Source: Balanoglossus misakiensis
Lineage: Eukaryota > Hemichordata
Length of the DNA stretch: 64,000 nt
NCBI GenBank assembly: GCA_040954595.2
Contig: CM082598.2
Span: 9,238,001-9,302,000 of the forward strand
Reading direction: 5' to 3'
A program made the translations under genes and the position numbers. Shown one piece after another: positions 59,684-64,000 of this stretch (its first letter is position 1; every line of letters starts with the position of its first letter). The notes beneath the pieces are model-generated. The model was not told the DNA's origin and made no database searches. It saw only the letters and a list, made by a program, of their open reading frames with translations.

Positions 59684-61557
59684 CATTTAAAAAAATATTT
59701 ACATGTACAGTACATCATTTGCTCAATCTGACATTACAATGGCATAACCACTGATATGCTTTTACAATTGTGTAACCATGGCAATATAGTAGATCAATTG
59801 TGTAACCATGGCAATATAGTAGATCTCCCTCTCGGTTCCCCTCTCTTGAACAATAACATCCATGTTACCAACACAATGACCCAATCAAACTTGTCGTATA
59901 TAAAATGCAAATCTCAGGTCAAAAGTCAATTCATTTTCATATACACTACCTGAAGGCACAGAAATCAAAAATACTTCAATGCAACTTCAGAAGTTACTAA
60001 CACCAAGGACATACCCCTGGTTAACATTACACACAACTGTAAACTTTTTTCTTCCTTTTGTTTCTTTTCAATAGGAAAATATCATTTTAAAGAAGGTAAA
60101 CCCATCTTGCATTGGGACAGTTAGCCAATACCTCCCCCTATTGCTAACAGATAGATTATCCCAATCATACAAAAAATAGAAATTATGGGGAGGTAGCATG
60201 ACTTCTAACTTACTGTTGCAATTTATCACAAATGAGGTATAAAACAATCAGCGTAAATTTCAGTATCTTGAGTTTGATCTTATAATTATTGTAAATAATA
60301 ATGTTTGTAACAATCCCAGTGTTTTCCCATCATTCATTGGCATGACCATAAGTCATTCACAGGATGGGAAGGTGGGACATTCCATTTGATAAATAGGTAG
60401 GTAAAGCAGTACACTCCTTAAATCCTGCTGCAGTTACAAGTATAAAATAATCAAATGACACACAAAGGCAAGTTAAAATAAAATGAAAAACAGAAAATAC
60501 AACACACAGTGGCACTCTGAACACACACAATGACACATGTAATCCAAATTTCCTAATAATTGAGAAAGTTCTTTCACAGTAAGACCAAGTCCAAAAAGCT
60601 AACCACCGGATATTTGTAATTGATGTCAATCCATCATCAATCAAAATGATGAAGCAATAATTGGTCAATAGGTCAAGCTGATTGGTCAACATAAAGTTGA
60701 ACTCTCATATCGTAAGCTTAAGACTAAGCCCCCCTTGAAATCAGATAACTAAATCTCATTTTCGCAACAAATATATAATAAGAACTGTCTATTTGGCAGT
60801 ACCCAAAACCCAATGTTTATGTGGTTATGAGCAAGTTCATTTGAAGAGTGTGTCTGGCAGTTGTGAAATTTGAGCTAAATAGGGCAGTAGATAGAGGCAG
60901 TGTACATAATTGATGAATACATGTATCTGAATACAGGATTAATTGTTCCTGTAGCATTGCGAGAACTCAACTGCATTGTGGGAAATCATATCAAAGTCAG
61001 TGGTACATGTCTTACTGAAACTTGAATGAGTAATCAATAAGAAGCAGTCTGCTAGGAATGTAAAATCAGCAGTTGTTACATGGAAGTTTTAGAATTCATA
61101 TTTTTGACAACTCAAGGGGGTAACAAATACTGACAGAAAATCATCTTTCCTTTACCTGACAGTTGGAATAAAAATATAGGCATAGTGGGGTTATTTTCAA
61201 AATGGTGCCCAATTCATGATATACTCTTAATGATAATCATATGAAACCAGTCATTTTTTAAAAGTTGGACAGCAATAATCTTATAAAGATTTAATCCATT
61301 GACCTGATGTTATGCATTGCTGAAAAGATAGAGTCGAATACAGCTTATTGTTACATTCTATGCTGCATGCTGCATATATGCCTTCACGATGGACAGTACA
61401 TTGCTAGAAACAGAAACTTCACTTGTTTAGGTTTAGCAATTTCTCCTGTCCAATCAGCAGACTCTATTCATATAATATTTTTGACAGCGTTGACTTTTTT
61501 CATTCTGATTCCATTGTTCTTTAGTCAATTTTTTTTCACTCTTCCTGTGTTGATAAT
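59684..61557 (-). other. Probable 3' untranslated region of cyclin D
   Basis: Downstream of the stop codon on the minus strand there is no further exon signal; vertebrate cyclin D mRNAs have long 3' UTRs, so this stretch is assigned by position only. A 111-codon minus-strand frame (60357-60692) within it is not credible as a separate gene. Confidence 0.35.
59765..59824. repeat. Exact 30-bp tandem duplication
   Basis: CAATTGTGTAACCATGGCAA plus TATAGTAGAT occurs twice head to tail. Confidence 0.95.
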
Positions 61558-61707
61558 TCAAAAGTGGACATCCTGCACATCCGTCGGTGTGGTTGGCTGT
61601 TCCGTTTCAACGTGGCTCTGTTTTGTTGTTACTGGGGCAACCATGGTTGATGACAAGTTGTTATTTAGAAGCTGTTCAATTTGCTCTTGGCATGCCCGTA
61701 AACAATC
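61558..61707 (-). CDS. CCND: Cyclin D, terminal coding exon
   Basis: After a splice acceptor (TTCTGTTTTTGTAG on the minus strand) the frame reads 49 codons to TGA at 61558-61560. It opens DCLRACQEQIEQLLNNNLSS and ends TPTDVQDVHF. This matches the C-terminal exon of D-type cyclins: human cyclin D1 starts its last exon at the same DCLRACQEQIE block, intron phase 0, and ends with TPTD, where the threonine is the GSK3-phosphorylated degron residue. D cyclins bind CDK4/6 and drive G1 entry in the nucleus. The middle (APVTTKQSHVETEQ) is not conserved and lacks the acidic run of cyclin D1. The cyclin box exons were not found up to 64000, so they lie further right. Confidence 0.9.
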   Translation of the reverse strand, partial: DCLRACQEQIEQLLNNNLSSTMVAPVTTKQSHVETEQPTTPTDVQDVHF

Positions 61708-63405
61708 CTACAAAAACAGAAAAGAAGAAACGGCAAACATAAGTTTAACACCAAGCCAGGTTCTGTAGTGACAATGACATGGATAGAATGTTTGTACACA
61801 GCTCTTATTACTAAGTTTTAAGTGAAATAAATATGTTGAATTTTCTATAAAAGGTTAGAGATTATGTCATTACATCATACAATATATGTACGTTAGAATT
61901 ATCTTCAAATAAACTTAGACAAGTCGAAATAAAAATATCATATAAGGTAGCTTTATAATAGGATATGGACATCAAATGTTCTCCTTCAGATAAGTCTTCA
62001 TAGTATTCAAAGTAGGACAACCCCCCCCCCCCCATTCCATTTCTACACTCAATTTAAAACAATTCCAAAAAGCATGACGTGAAAACTGATACAGACAAAC
62101 ACAACCGATAGCTTTACTAGTGAATGAAAGTAGTTGAACCATCTCTGATGACAATGAAAACAAAGTAACCCAGTTGGATGGCGCACAAACTGTAGACACA
62201 CAAGACAACTGTGTTGGTTGTAGACACAAGATGAAATGGATCCCTTGCCATTGGTTAGAGAAATATTCAAAGGTCATAAGGTCAACTAGGTTACACACTA
62301 TAACACCAGAATTGGTACGACAGTCAGTTTGAAACCCAACTCTCATCAGGAAAACTACATTTGTTTGTTTTTATGGTTTCATTATGCTACATGAAATACT
62401 TGCTTCATTTAACACGGTATAAATCCTGAATCCCATCAGTAAATGAAATTTCTTACTGTGGCATTTTTCTCAAAGGAAAGGGGTCATTGCGCCGCGTGGG
62501 TGTCCCCCTTGATGAGAATATTTCCTCCCATACCAGCACAAACCACACTGCAGTCGCCACGACCTACAAGAATCTTCAGTTACTGTCATGCCCAGTCTAT
62601 GCTACAGTTGGCTACTTCGTTCATTCTAAGGATTATCTAATTTCAGGGATTTGTGGATGAATTGTAATGTTTATCAACAAACAAACAAACACGGCGCGAG
62701 GACCCCTTCACTTTGAAATAAAATTCATACACATTACTAATTTTCACATAAGTATGGTAATTTAGTGTTTGGTTTAGGGAACCAGTTCAACCTGTATGTG
62801 TTTTTTTCACTTTCATTGCCATCTTTTCATCTCTCACAAACATACCCACCCTCTCTCACCCCAACACAACTATTTTTTTAATGAAATACAGTGCATGGAA
62901 TGTCAAGGCGGGCCCTGTACCGAACGAGTTCTGTAATGCCAAACTGTCTCATTATGAAACCAAACTACCGTAAAGTCAGTAACAGCTCAGGGGAATCAAG
63001 AATGAACAGTTCATGTTGCCACTAAATGGGTGTGGGTTTTAGGCGTGTGTTTTATCTCTTCACTCAAAATAACTGTGAACATACAACTTCCAGACCATAG
63101 TTCGATAAGTTTTATCTCACTTCTCAGACAGTGTGCTCTGAAACCTGATCACATTTGAAACCGACTTCAAAACTGGCAATGTGTTTTTTTATACGATTTG
63201 TATTCCTTACCATTGTTCCAAGCTTTGGTCAAGTTTTATACAAAAATGGTTAAGTCAATATATGGGCTGTCATCAGATCTTTTCTGTATACATGTACTTT
63301 GCAATGGCAGTAGTGGGAGAGATATCAAGTGTAAAAAGAAAGTCTAACCTACAATTCACAAAATTGTCCAGAGCTTTTTTTTCTTTAAAATAACTTCGTT
63401 TTATT
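61708..63405 (-). other. Last intron of cyclin D (left part), no other gene seen
   Basis: I looked on the minus strand for the preceding exon (FISNPPS-type motif) and found none. A poly-C run lies at 62021-62034. A 124-codon frame at 61972-62346 has no recognisable domain. Confidence 0.5.
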
Positions 63406-63890
63406 TCACTCTGAACATTTTTCAACAACGACAAAAAGAAAAAAAAAATACAAGCACAGACCAAACTTTAGTAAAGGATATCTTTTAAGCTCTTGTTTGA
63501 AAATTATTTCAGTATTTGAATCTTGAATGCATAAACAACGGCATTTATGGATTGACCATTTCGCGATCAGTACAATCAAGTTAAGCATATTATTGACATT
63601 TACGTCGACAAAAATACCTATGCCTTCAACAATCGTTTCCCAGGTGAGAATAACATTTCGTTGATATAATACTTGAACAATACTCTCTGTCATATTCCAA
63701 ACTTTTCTGGCAATGATACATTCAAAGTAACGGTGTTTAGTGGTGCCCAGAGCTATTTTTGCTGTAATCGTGTGTGTGTGTGTGGACATGTCCAGTTCAA
63801 CCAGACCTGGCCTCGATTGGAAATCACAATGTTGATTATGGCCACATATAACGCAAGCCCTCCCGGGATCTCTTGTATCAGCCCTGTGTA
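63406..63890 (-). pseudogene. LINE 3' end (C-terminal region after the RT)
   Basis: The minus strand gives TTKHRYFECIIARKVWNM, ...VNNMLNLIVLIAKWSIHKCR and IIFKQELKRYPLLKF, the pattern seen after the reverse transcriptase of many animal non-LTR retrotransposons (a degenerate zinc-binding H..FEC..A.KVW block, then a hydrophobic LI.L.K..I..CR helix). It ends in a stop at 63406. A possible start of the conserved part (CVICGHNQHCDF, about 63850) precedes in the same frame. Truncated upstream by a stop near 63890. It lies in the last cyclin D intron, same strand. Confidence 0.6.
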
Positions 63891-64000
63891 CCCGTCAGCC
63901 ACTGACAATGAGCAAGTGTGGACACCTAAGAAATTTGACCAGTACATATGCATCACCAAAGAAATGTTTAGCTATGACCAGACTTTGACTTGGCCTACTT

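Noticed and set aside
60357-60692. 111-codon minus-strand frame
   Set aside because: Composition resembles chance translation of AT-rich DNA; it lies where the cyclin D 3' UTR is expected.
61972-62346. 124-codon minus-strand frame considered as a cyclin D exon
   Set aside because: No cyclin-box residues, and its frame runs through a poly-C tract; no matching splice sites.

Overview
The window reads as nuclear DNA of an aquatic invertebrate animal: AT-rich, intron-sized non-coding stretches, (TACA)n, (GACA)n and (CAT)n microsatellites, many metazoan transposon types, and one recognisable host exon, the last exon of a D-type cyclin gene. I cannot fix the phylum from sequence alone. No prokaryotic features (operons, ribosome binding sites, CRISPR) are present.

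Layout. 1-4658: 5' portion of a Ty3/gypsy LTR retrotransposon on the minus strand (about 1,050 bp LTR, primer-binding site, gag with two CCHC knuckles, retropepsin, reverse transcriptase running off the left edge); pol is uninterrupted except for one +1 frame break inside the protease. 4736-25629: a 20.9 kb satellite array of about 215 copies of a 97-bp monomer, built in its right half by nested segmental tandem duplications with offsets of 2,128, 1,836 and 4,352 bp. 25.6-35.3 kb: AT-rich DNA with decayed elements (a LINE 3' end, small inverted-repeat elements, a GGTCA-rich repeat field, a pogo-like element with 24-bp inverted repeats and TA target duplication).

35.4-38.8 kb is a nest: a decayed second gypsy element (plus strand, short LTRs) holds a 1,214-bp inverted-repeat element, which itself holds a 243-bp inverted-repeat element with a perfect 9-bp target duplication; the tail of a further repeat (family X) lies against the polypurine tract. 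43.2-46.2 kb holds a diverged inverted relative of the 1,214-bp element interior, with its own insertions: a 21-bp minisatellite, a 297-bp inverted-repeat element and a full 1.44 kb family X copy whose empty site can be read from the 37.4 kb relative. 46.2-47.6 kb has a broken hAT transposase and a second X copy. 47.9-58.4 kb holds a PIF/Harbinger-type element with G-runs and TAA target duplication, an inverted relative at 48 kb, further inverted-repeat elements, and an unusual 20-bp palindrome at 55.2 kb.

59.7-64 kb is the 3' end of the cyclin D gene (minus strand). Its terminal coding exon (61558-61707) begins with the conserved DCLRACQEQIE block and ends with the TPTD degron region; the other exons must lie beyond the right edge. 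A LINE 3' remnant at 63.4-63.8 kb lies in its last intron. The rest is repeats or DNA in which I see no gene; short ORFs elsewhere look like chance or repeat shadows.
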